DNA of 64,000 bases from Silene conica (GCA_029255685.2 CM055312.2:4984649-5048648); one strand, 5' to 3'; counted from the stretch's first letter, positions 24,571 to 36,055 are shown. Numbers and translations are program-made. The notes: generated from the sequence alone by a model not told the origin.

Positions 24571-25107
24571 TAGAGGCCGGATCACGTGAGGCCGCCTCTT
24601 ACGGTGAGGCCACCGAACCTCACGCATCCACAACCTATTTGGGCCAAATTCACGTTTGATATTGCTGTTGGGCCGACTTCCCTTGCGAATTTGCCATTGG
24701 GCTGAAAATTAGGGTCAAACCAAATCTTGCCATTGGGCCAAAAAACTTTCTCTCACTAAAAATAATAAAAACATAATTAAACCAAACCCAAATACACTCT
24801 CTCTCTTCCAACCTAGAAAACTCTTTACGACCAACAAAAAAACCTCAAATTCAACGCAAAATCGATTTGTCCTCCGATTGTTCGTAAATTCCATCAAAGC
24901 AACATACAAATTCAATTCAATTGATTTTGGAAGAAGATTAAGACTAATTTTCAGGTAATTTGATAATTTGATTCGTCGAATTTTCAACGATTGTTCGAAT
25001 TTCATGCGATTGTTCGAATTTGATCAATTTTTCTCACGATTTTCTTTACATCTCGAGTTCATACTACTTATGACATTATTTTCGATTATTTTGCAGCTCT
25101 AATAGCA

Positions 25108-28100
25108 ATGGAGAATCTAGATATCACCACGGTTGATGATAATATTACTATTGAATCAGGTATGTCGTTTTTTGTCGTTTACATTATTGTTTTCTGATTC
25201 AATTTCTGCTAAATTTTGTTGAATATATGGATCGCTTTTTGTATTTCGTGAATGTAGGACCTTATTTTGTGAATGTAGGACCTATTGAAGTTTATGACTA
25301 TTGTATTGTGATTATAAAAAGGCTGAAACTAGGGGCCTATTTTGTGAATATAAGACTTAATTCAAGTTTATGAATATTGTGAAACTAGAAGCTTAAACTG
25401 TGAAACTATAAGCTTACATTGTGAAACCTGATTAAAAAAGGTTGATTTAGTTTAGCTTTCTTATATTGTGAATCCTAGGCAAAATAAACTGTGAAACTAG
25501 AAGCTGATATTGTGAAACCATGCTTATTAAAAAGTCAGATTTTGTTTAGTCATTTTATATTGTGAAACTAAATGCTTAATCTGTGAAACTAGATGCTTAA
25601 TCTGTGAAACTAGAGGCTTAATCTGTGAAACTAGATGCTTAATCTGTGAAACTAGAAACTTACATTGTGAAACCTGATAAAAAAAAGGCTGATTTAGTTT
25701 ATATGTTTTGACTTTATATAGGTACTGATTCCATTGTCAACACCAACGGAGAGGTTTCTACAATTTTAACAGCACAATCCACACCTACAGTACAGGTTGG
25801 TACGCCTATTACTTTGGTGAATCACACACCGGGTGGTAGTGACGAATGGATTGTCAGAGTTGCAGAAGATATTACACCTACTGTTGGGAAGTTATTTTTA
25901 AATCTAGAGTCGGCAATGACGTTCTATCAAGTGTATGCTACTGCTTGTGGGTTTGAAGCTAGGAAATCTACAACGAAGAGGTTTCGTGATGGTAATATTC
26001 GAACTAAAGCCATGGTTTGTAATCGTGAAGGCCATAATAAGAGGAAAGGAAAACCTTTTGAAACTCTTGCAAGTGAAACTGGTTCTGAAACTGGTTCAAA
26101 TATTGGAAAAAGTGCAAAACCAAAAACTGGTGTGAAGGGAACTGAAGGAGATGAGGCTGAAAGTTCAAATAAGCAAGCATTTACAAGAACAACCAAAATT
26201 AGAAGGTGGGGTTGTCGTGCAATGGTCAAATACAAGTTCCATTATAACAAGTACATTGTTGAACAATTTCATGAGGGTCACAATCACCCAGTGACCTTTG
26301 TAAAGAATAGGGAATTTGATAAACTTGCAGCAAATATGAATGAATTTCATAAGCAAATGATTGTCCAGAATTCAAGAGTTAATGTTGGGGCTAGCTTAAC
26401 ATACCAGTTATGCAAAGAGCAAGTCGAAGGGTTCGAAAATGTGGGGGCTTCCCTTTCACAATTCAAGAATTTCCAACGGGATTTGAAGTGTTTCATTAAG
26501 AGTAAGGATGGAGACATGTTTATCTCACGTTTGGAAACCCTCCGTGACACAAAAGGGTTAGAATTTGTGTATGAAATCGATTCTGAGAAAGCTTTGACAA
26601 GGATTTTTTGGACAGATCCTGAGGCAAAGAGATGTTACTCAGTGTTTGGTGATGCAATTTCATTCGATCCAACCTATGGCACTAACAAATATAACATGAT
26701 ATTCACCCCTTTCACTGGCATTGACCATCATAAAAAGTCAATAACATTTGCATGCGCTCTTTTAGATCATGAAGACGATGAAGCATTTATCTGGGCGTTT
26801 CAGCAATTTCTGAAATCAATGGGTGGAAAAGAACCTAATTACATTATCACTGACCAAGATGCAGGAATAAAAAAGGCGTTCCCTGGTATGTTTGTATATC
26901 GTGCAATTTTTCTAGTTTTCTTAACTTGTGACACTACAAGCTGAAGATGCTGAAACTGTGAAACTACATGCTTAGCTTGTGAAACTAGATCCTTATACTG
27001 TGAATCTGGAAGGCCATATTGTGAACCTTGTTGATATAAGAGGCTGATTTTTTGAGTTCTTAACTTGTGAAACTAGAAGCTTATGAAGTGAAACTACATG
27101 CTTATTTTGTGAAACTAGATGGCTATATTGTGAAACCTGTTGAAAAATCAGCCTGATTTTTTGAATTCTTAACTTGTGAAACTAGAAGCTTAGGCAGTGA
27201 AACTAGATCCTTATTTTGTGAAACTAGATGGCTATATTGTGAAACCTGTTGATAAAAGATCCTGATTTTTTGAGTTCATAACTTATGAAACTAGAAGCTT
27301 AACTTGTGAAACTGGATTCGTATTCTGTGAAACTACAAGTCTATATTTGTGAAACCTGTTGATAAATGAGGATGATTTTTTTGAGTAATCTTATTTTCTT
27401 ACATGCAGTTGTGTTCAAAACAGCAAGACATCGGTTTTGCATGTGGCACATTATGAAAAAAGTAACAGACAAGGTTGGGAGCACAATTTGCAAAGACACT
27501 GACTTCTTATCACGTCTGAACAATGTTGTTTGGAGCAATGATATGGAACCTGAGGAATTTGAGGAGAACTGGGTTAAGGTCATCACAGAATTCTCGTTAG
27601 AGGATAATATATGGTTGAGTGGAAAGTTTGCTGAAAGACACAAATGGATACCAGCGTATTTCAGAAATGTTCCGATGGGTAACATTTTAAGAACCACACA
27701 GAGATCAGAGAGTGCTAATAGTTTTTTTTAAAAGATTTGAGAATAAATATGGGACCTTGGTTGAGTTTTGGATGAGGTTTGAGAGTGTCATCGACCAACA
27801 AAGGCATGCTCTAAAACTTCTTGAAGCACAGAGTGATAATTCAATGCCTGAAACCTTATATCGTTCAAACTGGGAAGCCCATGGAGCGAGAGTATATACA
27901 CATGAAGTCTTCTATGACTTTCAAAATGAGGTTAAGGGCTCGATAAATGGGTGTAGTGTGGGTGGATACACCCCACCAGATCCTGTAACTAACTCTGAGA
28001 TTTTGATAGTTGAAGACGCGATCAAGAAAAAGAGCTACGCAGTTGAGTACAATAAAGGAACAATGGACGTGAGATGTTCCTGTAAACTATTTGAACGGAG

Positions 28101-29069
28101 AGGTATTCTATGTTATCACATCATTTGGGTTTGCTCGGGTAAAACTAAGGAAATACCTGAGAAATACATTTTGGGTAGGTGGAGTAAGAATGCACTTAGA
28201 AACCCTATTTATGATTCGAATGGAAATCTTTTGGACAACTACAATCCTACTAGTAGCACGAAATTTGGAATGTCTCGGTTGTGGTCTGAGATTTATGCAA
28301 CTGTGGGGATCCTCAAAAGAAAAAAAGAGTCTGATGTGAGAGAATTTGCTAAGCTTGTAAAAGAATTCCGAGAGAAGTTGGAGCCAAACCCAAAGGCTTT
28401 GACAAAAGAACAAGAATTGGAAATCCTTCTAAACTGCAAGGCTCCAAAAGAAGGAAAGGTCTTACCACCTAAGTTCTCTAAGAACAAGGGTAGCGGAAAG
28501 CGGCTGGTCAGTAGCAAAAATAAGGCAATCATAAAAGCAAAAAAACCAAAAAGGTTGTGTGCTAATTGTAAACGAATGTCACACCATGACAAAAGAAATT
28601 GTCCATATGATTTTGAAGAGCATCCTCCTGAGAATCAAGTATGTATTATTCCTTTATTTGATTTTTTTTTTATTCATGTTTATTATACTGTGAAACTAGG
28701 GGCTTATACTGTGAAACTAGGGGCTTATACTGTGAAACTAAGGGCTTATACTGTGAAACCTGTTGATAAAGGGCTGATTTTAGGTTGTTTATAATATTGT
28801 GAATCCTAGGCCTTAAACTGTGAAACTAGGGGCTTATATTGTGAAACTAGGGGCTTATATTGTGAAACTAGGGGCTTATATTGTTGATTTTAATTTTAAG
28901 TATAATTTTTATTACTTAAGCAATGCAAGTTACGTCTCAAAAGTATTTATTTTAATGTTTCATTTTCTTTCAGGGAGATACAACAGAAGAAGAAGAAGAA
29001 AAAGAAGAAGAAGAAGAAGAAGAAGAAGATGATGAGGAAGACGAAGATGAGGAAGACGAAGATGTATAG
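25108..29069 (+). CDS. MULE transposase, FAR1/MURA type (spliced; one frameshift)
   Basis: Predicted exons: 25,108-25,159; 25,722-26,885; 27,409-28,638; 28,974-29,069, all with GT/AG introns that keep frame; a 5'-UTR intron probably ends just before 25,097. Domains in order: FAR1 DNA-binding region (YATACGFEARKS ... CRAMVKYKF ... HEGHNHP zinc ligands); MULE transposase core with DDE residues in SFDPTYG, ITDQD and the RTTQRSESAN stretch; SWIM zinc finger (CSCKLFERRGILCYH); CCHC-like knuckle (CANCKRMSHHDKRNC); Glu/Asp-rich tail ending DEDV. A run of eight T at 27,722-27,729 shifts frame by +1 right after the catalytic Glu; seven T would restore it. This is either a real inactivating change or a homopolymer sequencing error. 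Confidence 0.82.
25255..25690 (+). repeat. GTGAAAC array in intron 1 of the transposase gene
   Basis: Repeated units of about 19-22 bp, typified by CTGTGAAACTAGATGCTTAAT, lie wholly between the first two exons. Confidence 0.88.
26925..27360 (+). repeat. GTGAAAC array in intron 2 of the transposase gene
   Basis: Same motif as in intron 1 (TTGTGAAACTAGAAGCTTA and variants), arranged in larger ~110-bp blocks that each end in TGAAACCTGTTGATAAA. Confidence 0.88.
28685..28880 (+). repeat. GTGAAAC array in intron 3 of the transposase gene
   Basis: Seven units close to ACTGTGAAACTAGGGGCTTAT, nearly identical to each other; repeats at 29,120-29,160 after the stop codon are the same type. Confidence 0.88.
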
Positions 29070-29381
29070 TTTTCTTTATATTTGGGTCCGTGATGCGGGG
29101 AAGTAGTTTAGGTTTTATAGACTGTGAAACTAGGGGCTTATACTGTGAAACTAGGGGCTTAGTTTCACAGATTACATGTTTAGTTTCACAATATAGGCTT
29201 CTAGATTCACAGAAGAAGACCTGACATTCACAGAAGAATAAGTTTTCTTATATTGTGAAACCTGTTGTCATAAATTGTGAAACTAAAAGCTTTACTTGTG
29301 AAACTAGAAGCAGTTTTTATTGAAATATCTGTCATAAATACCTGTTGTCATAAATTACCATTACGTGCATGAAAAATCCCC

Positions 29382-29470
29382 AGCTATGACCATCCAAAGT
29401 GATTGATCACTACCATCTCAAGATAGCGACAAGAGACGGCAGTGATCAATCACCGTGGATGGTCATGGCT
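29382..29470. terminator. Long hairpin between convergent genes of element B
   Basis: Two 30-bp inverted arms (29,382-29,411 and 29,441-29,470) match at 27 of 30 positions around a 29-bp loop. The arms read AGCTATGACCATCC... and ...GGATGGTCATGGCT. It lies after the plus-strand transposase and before the minus-strand exons, where a shared 3' end or terminator would be expected. The function is inferred. Confidence 0.45.
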
Positions 29471-29928
29471 AAGGAGTTTGATGATAAGAAAAAAACCTAA
29501 ACTCTGAAACAAGAAGACTATATATGTATTTGTAGTGTAAATGGTTGTATATTGGAATAGGGTGTTTGATGATATCAACTTCCCTTCTCTTATATAGTGC
29601 ACTTGCTTACTACGTGTACTACTTTTTATGGTTGTGAAGCATTTAATTTTGAGGTAGTTGTGGTTAGGTGACAGGTTGGAGCATTTAATTTTGGGGTAGT
29701 TGTGGCTTAACAAACTGGTTGCAAAATAATTTGGGTTCAACTAAGATGTATCATCATTCGAGCCCCGCTTAGGCATGAGTCCAGTAACGAAAAATATTTT
29801 TTAAAATTATGTGAAGCTTGCAACGCGTAAAATTATGTTGACTGAGACAATAAAAACTATAAACATGTCAACATAAAGGCTATAGAAGATGACAGGAGAA
29901 AGCGAAGATCACGAGATCACTTACGTGC

Positions 29929-30200
29929 TCGCTTCCTCGGTTTTCTTTCCAGCAATTTTTCCGGGAAGAACATCCGTTTTAAGAAGTAAAAGACCCCCAA
30001 ACCCCATTTCTTTGATAGCTTGTATCTGCTGTTCTGAGGGTGGACTATCCTCATTATGAATAAAGTTGTAAAGCCCAGCGGGAGACATCCGGGTCCTCAA
30101 TGACGGCAATCGCTCTTTATAGTTTCGTTTCTTTTTTGCAGCAGGTTCAACTGTTCCACTAGTAGAAGGTGGATGTTCCGATCGCTTCATATTAGCTTGC
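29929..30200 (-). CDS. Exon of a second MULE gene, possibly Ulp1-associated N-terminal region
   Basis: A minus-strand open stretch probably begins after an acceptor (AACAG) near 30,203-30,207 and ends at a good donor (AGCAC|GTAAGTG) near 29,927. It encodes a basic segment (AAKKKRNYKERLPSLRTRMS) followed by LYNFI, QIQAIKEMGFGGLLLLK. The GFGGLL stretch resembles the region upstream of Ulp1-like cysteine protease domains in some plant MULE-borne genes. No catalytic His-Asp-Cys domain is seen to its left, so the gene is truncated or the match is fortuitous. Its upstream intron would contain GTGAAAC repeats. Confidence 0.4.
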
Positions 30201-30229
30201 TTCCTGTTATGCATAAATGGTACGAATTT

Positions 30230-30890
30230 CGAAAATAAGTTTCACAGAAGAAGGATCTAGTTTCCAAAATAAGCTTCTAGTTTCACAGAAAAAGGAAAAT
30301 ACTAACTTTTTCTGTGAAACAAGAAGCTTACATTGTGAAACTAGAAGCTTATTCTGTGAATCTCAGGTAAAAAGTAAATACAAACGAATTAAGAAAATAA
30401 GTTTCACAGAAGAAGGATCTAGTTTCACAAAATAAGTTACTAGTTTCACAGAAAAGAAAATTATTAAACTGTGAAACATAGAAGCTTACAATGTGAAACC
30501 CAAACTCTTAGATTCACAGAATAAGAGCTTAGTTTCACAATATAAGCTTCTACTTTCACAGAAGAAAGGCTAACATTCACAGAATAAAGAAAAGAAAATT
30601 ATTAAACTGTGAAACATAGAAGCTTACAATGTGAAACCCAAACTCTTAGATTCACAGAATAAGAGCTTAGTTTCACAATATAAGCTTCTACTTTCACAGA
30701 AGAAAGGCTAACATTCACAGAATAAAGAAAAGAAAATTATTAAACTGTGAAACAAAGAAGCTTACAATGTGAAACCCAAACTCTTAGATTCACAGAATAA
30801 GAGCTTAGTTTCACAAAATAAGCTTCTAGTTTCACAGAATAAGAGCTGACATTCACAGAATAGGGAAAATAAACTTGATTCACACAGTTA
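30230..30890 (-). repeat. GTGAAAC array, right half, mainly inverted
   Basis: Units mostly read as the inverse (TAAGCTTCTAGTTTCACAG); some are in plus orientation. It includes a ~120-bp direct duplication (for example 30,462-30,580 and 30,590-30,710, starting TTAAACTGTGAAACATAGAA). Confidence 0.88.
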
Positions 30891-31072
30891 GATAATAAGG
30901 AAAATAAACTTGATTCATTAAAAAATATCATTCATACATAGCTAGGTAATTACACAAAAAGGCTGCCTTGATAGACGTAATTACAAGAGAGCACTACAAA
31001 AACACTAAAACCGAGCACATTTAGACCAGCCACTATCACGGCAAAAAGTGATACAAAAGTTGAGGAGCTGTG

Positions 31073-31726
31073 CTACATATCGAGCAACACAGGCAAATCT
31101 AAATATGATAAAGTTGTCCGAGTCAGCAAGCGTGTTGCAGTATCAAGTGATATGTCATGTTTTGGAGATGGCACACGTAAATTGTCAATCAACTCTTTCA
31201 CTTTTGGGTTTTCAGCACCAGTGAGATCTCTAAGGTGTCCTCTTTGCAAAAGATTGTAGCCTTGGTGAAAATGTAGGAGTAATTTAGCTCCCGGATCATT
31301 AGTCATAAAGCACTTGCATCTTTTATAAATTATTCTATAACCCCTACGAATGATTCTCACACCATTGATATCATTAATATGCAGAGAAATCCCATACACA
31401 ACTGCAATGACAGGTGCACTAGGGTGTATGAGGAAAAGCTGAGACCAATTCCGACAGACCAACGCCATGTTTGCCTTATCTTGGTTACACTTAAGTCGTT
31501 CGAAGATGCTATTCATTACATCTTGATTGTTGAAGACAGCCAGTTGGGGTTGATAACGATTATTAGTGACCTCAACAGTCCGTAAGGGAGCAAATGAGAA
31601 TTTCATAGCCTCTTTTTTTTCTCTTATATAATTCCGGACAAAATATGCTTTATCCTCTGCAAGAACATTCACTACCCACCCCTTGCACCATGTTTCCATA
31701 ATTGACCAGAGGTAACCTACAAGCAT
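31073..31726 (-). CDS. Hypothetical protein, weak F-box-like segment, in element B
   Basis: A 217-residue minus-strand frame, preceded by a plausible acceptor (CTTGTAG) at about 31,712-31,718, so the first residues may be intronic and the exon may start at YLWSIMETW. It contains NNQDVMNSIFERL and MALVCRNWSQL, which resemble an F-box helix pair. The rest (RGYRIIYKRCKCF, LLHFHQGYNLLQRGHLRDL) I do not recognise. GTGAAAC arrays flank it on both sides, as they do the transposase exons, which supports it being an exon of the element's second gene. Function unknown. Confidence 0.45.
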   Translation of the reverse strand: MLVGYLWSIMETWCKGWVVNVLAEDKAYFVRNYIREKKEAMKFSFAPLRTVEVTNNRYQPQLAVFNNQDVMNSIFERLKCNQDKANMALVCRNWSQLFLIHPSAPVIAVVYGISLHINDINGVRIIRRGYRIIYKRCKCFMTNDPGAKLLLHFHQGYNLLQRGHLRDLTGAENPKVKELIDNLRVPSPKHDISLDTATRLLTRTTLSYLDLPVLLDM

Positions 31727-32010
31727 ACATTGTGAAACCCAGACTATTACATTTCACATAATAAGGGCTTAGTTTCACAAGCTAAGCTTCTAGTTTCACA
31801 ACCTAAGCTTCTAGTTTCACAAGCAAAGATTCTAGTTTCACAGAATAAACTTCTGGTTTCACAGAATAGGTTTCTAGTTTCACAAGTTAAGATTTTTGTT
31901 TCACAAGTAAAGCATCTAGTTTCACAAGTTCACAGTTTCACACTTTCACAGTATGTTCTTCCTGTTTCACAAACTAAGCTTCTTGTTTCACAAGGTAAGC
32001 TTCTAGTAAA
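31725..32010 (-). repeat. GTGAAAC array at the right end of element B
   Basis: About fourteen units, mainly the inverse orientation (TTCTAGTTTCACAAGCTAAG), ending where the near-identical right arm shared with element A begins. Confidence 0.88.
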
Positions 32011-32478
32011 GAAAGTGAAATGAACAAATGAAGAAGCGGAGAAATCCATTGAAATTCGCATAAACATGAACAAAAAATCACTAATTAAACTAGTTAGTAG
32101 AGAATTTAACAAATTAAATAAGTTGATCGAAAACTAGTATTATGGATGCGGAATAAAATTTATATAAATGAAAATGAAAATTAGGTGATCAAAATTACCT
32201 AGATCCTAAAAGAAATGAACATATTGAGTGATAAAATGGCAATAGAAATTTGATCGGATGATGAAAATGGAGCTAAAGACAAAAACGAGTTGAAGAGAGA
32301 AGGTGATGAGTGTGGATTGAATAGAAGAAATGATGGAGTTTGAGGAAAAATATGTTTGTTAGATTGGGATATGTATAGGACACGTGCAATTATCTTGTGC
32401 GTTTGTAATTTTTAGATCCAACGGCTACGATAGGTACAACAGCCTCACCCTAAGAAGGGTGCCTCACATGATTCAATT

Positions 32479-32480
<2 letters not shown>
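32006..32480. repeat. Right arm of element B
   Basis: Counterpart of 24,095-24,570. It ends in TTCAATTCC followed directly by a (TA)n tract. Confidence 0.85.

Positions 32481-32558
<78 letters not shown>
32481..32558. repeat. (TA)n tract 2
   Basis: About 39 TA units separate element B from element C. Confidence 0.97.
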
Positions 32559-32562
<4 letters not shown>

Positions 32563-33113
32563 TGGGATCCTATGAGAACCACCAATATAATGAGAACCAT
32601 GAGAACTCTACCTTACGGACTTTTTAAAAAAAATTTAATGACATATTTGGATTCGGCATGGAATTTTAAGGCTAGAGAACATATTTCTTGGTCTAGAAAA
32701 TATATACTAGTGACGGAAATCAAGGTGAGATACGTTTTATTAATTTCCATGCACCTACTACCGATTTTTACGCATCTATCATTTTTGATGCACCTAGAAC
32801 TCGTTTTAATGCACGTACAACCTCTTATTTCATGCACCTAGTAATCATTTTCATGCATGTAAAAAATTCCATGCACGTAGTGGTTGTTTTCGTGCATTTA
32901 TAGCCGTTTTAGTACGCCTAATTGTATTTTCGTACACCAAATATTTATTTTGTTAATTAAATCAAAATTTTTTGTTTATTGATACTAAAGTGTATATTTG
33001 AATAAGTTAAACTAATGGTAAATGATCCAACGAAACATTCGAAGCGAGATATGGTGGAGATTTAGTGAGGGTTCTCATGGTTCTCATTATAAGGGTGGTT
33101 CTCACCGGATCCT

Positions 33114-33116
<3 letters not shown>
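32559..33116. mobile_element. Element C: small TA-flanked TIR element
   Basis: About 558 bp with inverted ends of about 50 bp. The left has GGATCCTATGAGAACCACC, then TATAATGAGAACCATGAGAAC; the right is the inverse with GGATCCGGTGAGAACCACC. (TA)n lies on both sides. The interior carries repeats of the type TTTCATGCACCTAGTAATCG, about 30 bp apart. No transposase. Confidence 0.8.

Positions 33117-33187
<71 letters not shown>
33117..33187. repeat. (TA)n tract 3
   Basis: About 35 TA units between elements C and D. Confidence 0.97.
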
Positions 33188-33190
<3 letters not shown>

Positions 33191-33329
33191 GATATATATG
33201 TAGATAGATTTAGGATCAGGTGAGAACGGTTATTCGGTGCATACGGTGAGAACGACCTACAACCATTGGATTAAAACACAATCAACAGTTAAGAAATACC
33301 CACAACCCATATTTTAGATACATTATTAG

Positions 33330-34215
33330 ACGGAGTAGATAATTTTTTTTTTACCTTTTTACACAAACCTAGATACATTTTTTTACGGAATAAATATTTT
33401 TTTTTATCTTTTTACGTAAACCTATGTACATTTTTTTGACGGAGTAAATACATTTTTTTTTTACTTTTTTACGTAAACCTAGATACATTTCTTGACGGAC
33501 TAGATACATTTTTTTAGATACATTTTTTTTTTACTTTTTTTACATAAACCTAGATACATTTTTTGAAGGGTTAGATACATTTTTTTTTTTACTTTTTTTA
33601 CATAAACTTAGATACATTTTTTTTGGAGTAGATACATTTTTTTTACTTTTTTACGTAAACCTAGATACATTTTTTGACGGATTAGATACATTTTTTTTTT
33701 TTACTTTTTACATAAACCTAGATACATTTTTTGAAGTTATAGATACATTTTTTGACGGAGTAGATACATTTTTTTTACTTAAACCTACATAAATTTTTTT
33801 ACGGAATAAATATATTTTTTTTACTTTTTTATATAAACCTATATACATTTTTTGACGGAGTAGATACATTTTTTTAACTTTTGTACATAAACTTAGTTAC
33901 ATTTTTTGACGGATTAGATATATTTTTTTAACATAAACCTAGATACATTTTTTGACGGAGTAGATGTATTTTTTTTACTTTTTTACATAAATCTAGATAC
34001 ATTTTTTGACGGAGTAGATACATTTTTTTACTTTTTTACATAAACCTAGTTACATTTTTTGACGGAGTAGATATATTTATTACTTAAACCTAGATACATT
34101 TTTTGACGGGGTAGATACATTTTTTAAACCTAGTTACATTTTTTGACGGACTAGAGACATTTTTTTACTTAAATCTAGATACATTTTTTGACGAGTAGAT
34201 ACATTTTTCGTCGGA
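33330..34215 (+). repeat. TAGATACATTTTTT array (element D)
   Basis: Roughly 60-bp composite units of TAGATACATTTTTTGACGGA, a poly-T/ACTTTTTTACA segment and TAAACCTAGATACA, irregularly repeated. Confidence 0.9.
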
Positions 34216-35270
34216 TGAGAACGACTTAATTAACAACTATATAATAATAATTATAACCCACGCACAACTCACGCACAACTTACACACAAACTCCTTCACC
34301 CACGAATACGATTAATAAATTCACTTGCATTCACACCTCCCATATGAACTCCCTGACACACCGTCATCACCAACTCCGTCACCGTCGTCCTTCGTCGCCA
34401 CCTAAAGAGTCGCAATGCACGGACGCCACCAGAGCTTTAAGCCGACCACCACTCAAAATGTATTTTCTCACCCCTTCTTCTTTGTGTCTCTTTGTGAATA
34501 ACCTGCGTAGTGTCGGAGCTCTGAATAATCACTGTGGCGTACTGCCGGAGATCTACGCTTAATTATCACACAAATTTTCGAGTAACAGATACCGTCGGTG
34601 ATACCGTTAATAAATAATACAAGTTTTGCCATCGGTGCACCGGTGATACCGTCGTAGTGTCGTCGGCATTGTGGGGAGGTCGCTGACAATAAGGGTAGGG
34701 GTGGGCCACCGGTAGTCAGTGTGGCGGTGTGTGATACGATGGGTGATCAAAATATACTGAGCTGTGTTCAGTGTTCAGTGGTTATATTTTGATTTAATAA
34801 AGACCCTTAGATTGGTTTTAATCCTATGGTTAATATTCGTTCTCACCGTTTACACCGACTAATTTTTAATGTATCTAACCATTAATTTAATGTATCTAAC
34901 CATTAATTTCATCTATCTTAACATAGATACACAAAATTAATTACTAGGTACATTAAAATTGGTTTGACATACATTAAACAGTAACCAGATACATTAATTT
35001 CGTGTAAAAGGCCGGGTGATGGGAGATTGCTGATGGTCTTGAACTAAGAGAGAATTATTGTGGCAGAGACTTTGGGGATGATTGGGATCGAGTAGTCGAG
35101 TGCAAAGAAGATGGTGTTGATATGTAGCTTATTTTTAATGTTTAATGGTGAATAAAAAATAAATTGGCAATTAAAGTTGCTGTAGACCTGTAGTAGGACG
35201 AAGGAAGATGAGTTTTGATACTCAGCATTTAATGAATGAGTTAGTTAAAAATCTTAAATCAGCCGTTGAT
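34216..35270. other. Interior of element D; no recognisable gene
   Basis: A short GC-richer patch (34,340-34,560, with repeated CGTCACCGTCG-like words) could be captured coding sequence, but I do not recognise it. TTAATGTATCTAACCA repeats follow at 34,855-35,000. No ORF is supported. Confidence 0.4.
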
Positions 35271-35544
35271 CCTATTTTTATCGGGTGAGAACGGTTATTC
35301 GGTGCAAACGGTGAGAGCGACCTATAACCATTGGATTAAAACACAATCAATACATGAGAAATACTCACAACCCACATATGTTTTACAATAAAACATTGTT
35401 ATGCTCCAATCTCTTTCTTTTTCCTCTCATTATTTTTGCCCATTGTACGTTTATTTATCCCTAATACAATTCCCAATTAATTTTTTCCACAATAAAAAAT
35501 TCCCTAATTTATTTTCCCAATTTAATTTTTCGTCAAAATTCTAG

Positions 35545-36055
35545 TTACATTTTTTTACGGAGTAGATACATTTTTTTTTTTTTACTTTTTTACATAAACC
35601 TAGATACATTTTTTTACGGAGTAAATACATTTTTATACATTTTTTTTTACTTTTCTACATTAACCTAGATACATTTTTTGACGGAGTAGATACATTTTTT
35701 TTTACTTTTTTACATAAACCTAGATACATTTTTTGACGAGCTAGATACATTTTTTTTACTTTTTTATATAAATCTAGATACATTTTTTGAAAGAGTAGAT
35801 ACATTTTTTTTTTTACTTTTTTTACATAAACCTAGATACATTTTTTGAAGGAGTAGATACATTTTTTTTTTACTTTTTTACATAAAGCTAGATACATTTT
35901 TTGACAGAATAGATACATTTTTTTTTGTACTTTTTTACCTAAACCTAAATACACTTTTTGACGGAGTAGATACTCTTTTCTGATGGAGTAGATACATTTT
36001 TTGACGAAGTAGATACATTTTTTTTTAGCTTTTTTACAAATATATTTTTTGACGG
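35545..36055 (+). repeat. TAGATACATTTTTT array (element E)
   Basis: Same unit type as at 33,330-34,215; a further stretch occurs at 41,085-41,330. Confidence 0.9.

Larger units (their letters stand above)
15817..24572 (+). mobile_element. Element A: TA-flanked Mutator-like element with copia nested
   Basis: The left end AGGCCGGATCACGTGAGGCC matches imperfectly the inverse of the right end (GGGTGCCTCACATGATTCAA then TTCCTATATA). It contains a 2.7-kb array (15,957-18,665), the nested copia 2 (18,824-23,740) and a right arm whose last 480 bp is almost identical to that of element B. No transposase is visible, so it looks non-autonomous. Assignment to Mutator-like elements rests on its shared ends with element B. 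Confidence 0.7.
24574..32480 (+). mobile_element. Element B: TA-flanked Mutator-like element with transposase
   Basis: A roughly 7.9-kb element whose left end (AGGCCGGATCACGTGAGGCC, then CTTACGGTGAGGC) is the imperfect inverse of the right end (GCCTCACCCTAAGAAGGGTG, CCTCACATGATTCAATTCCT). It abuts element A on the left and a (TA)n tract on the right. It carries a spliced FAR1/MURA-type transposase gene on the plus strand and minus-strand exon-like ORFs in its right half, with a long hairpin between them. Non-coding intervals are filled with GTGAAAC repeats. Confidence 0.8.

Noticed and set aside
34344..34562. 72-residue plus-strand frame in element D
   Set aside because: Low-complexity His/Arg/Pro start, no homology that I recognise, no splice or leader support.
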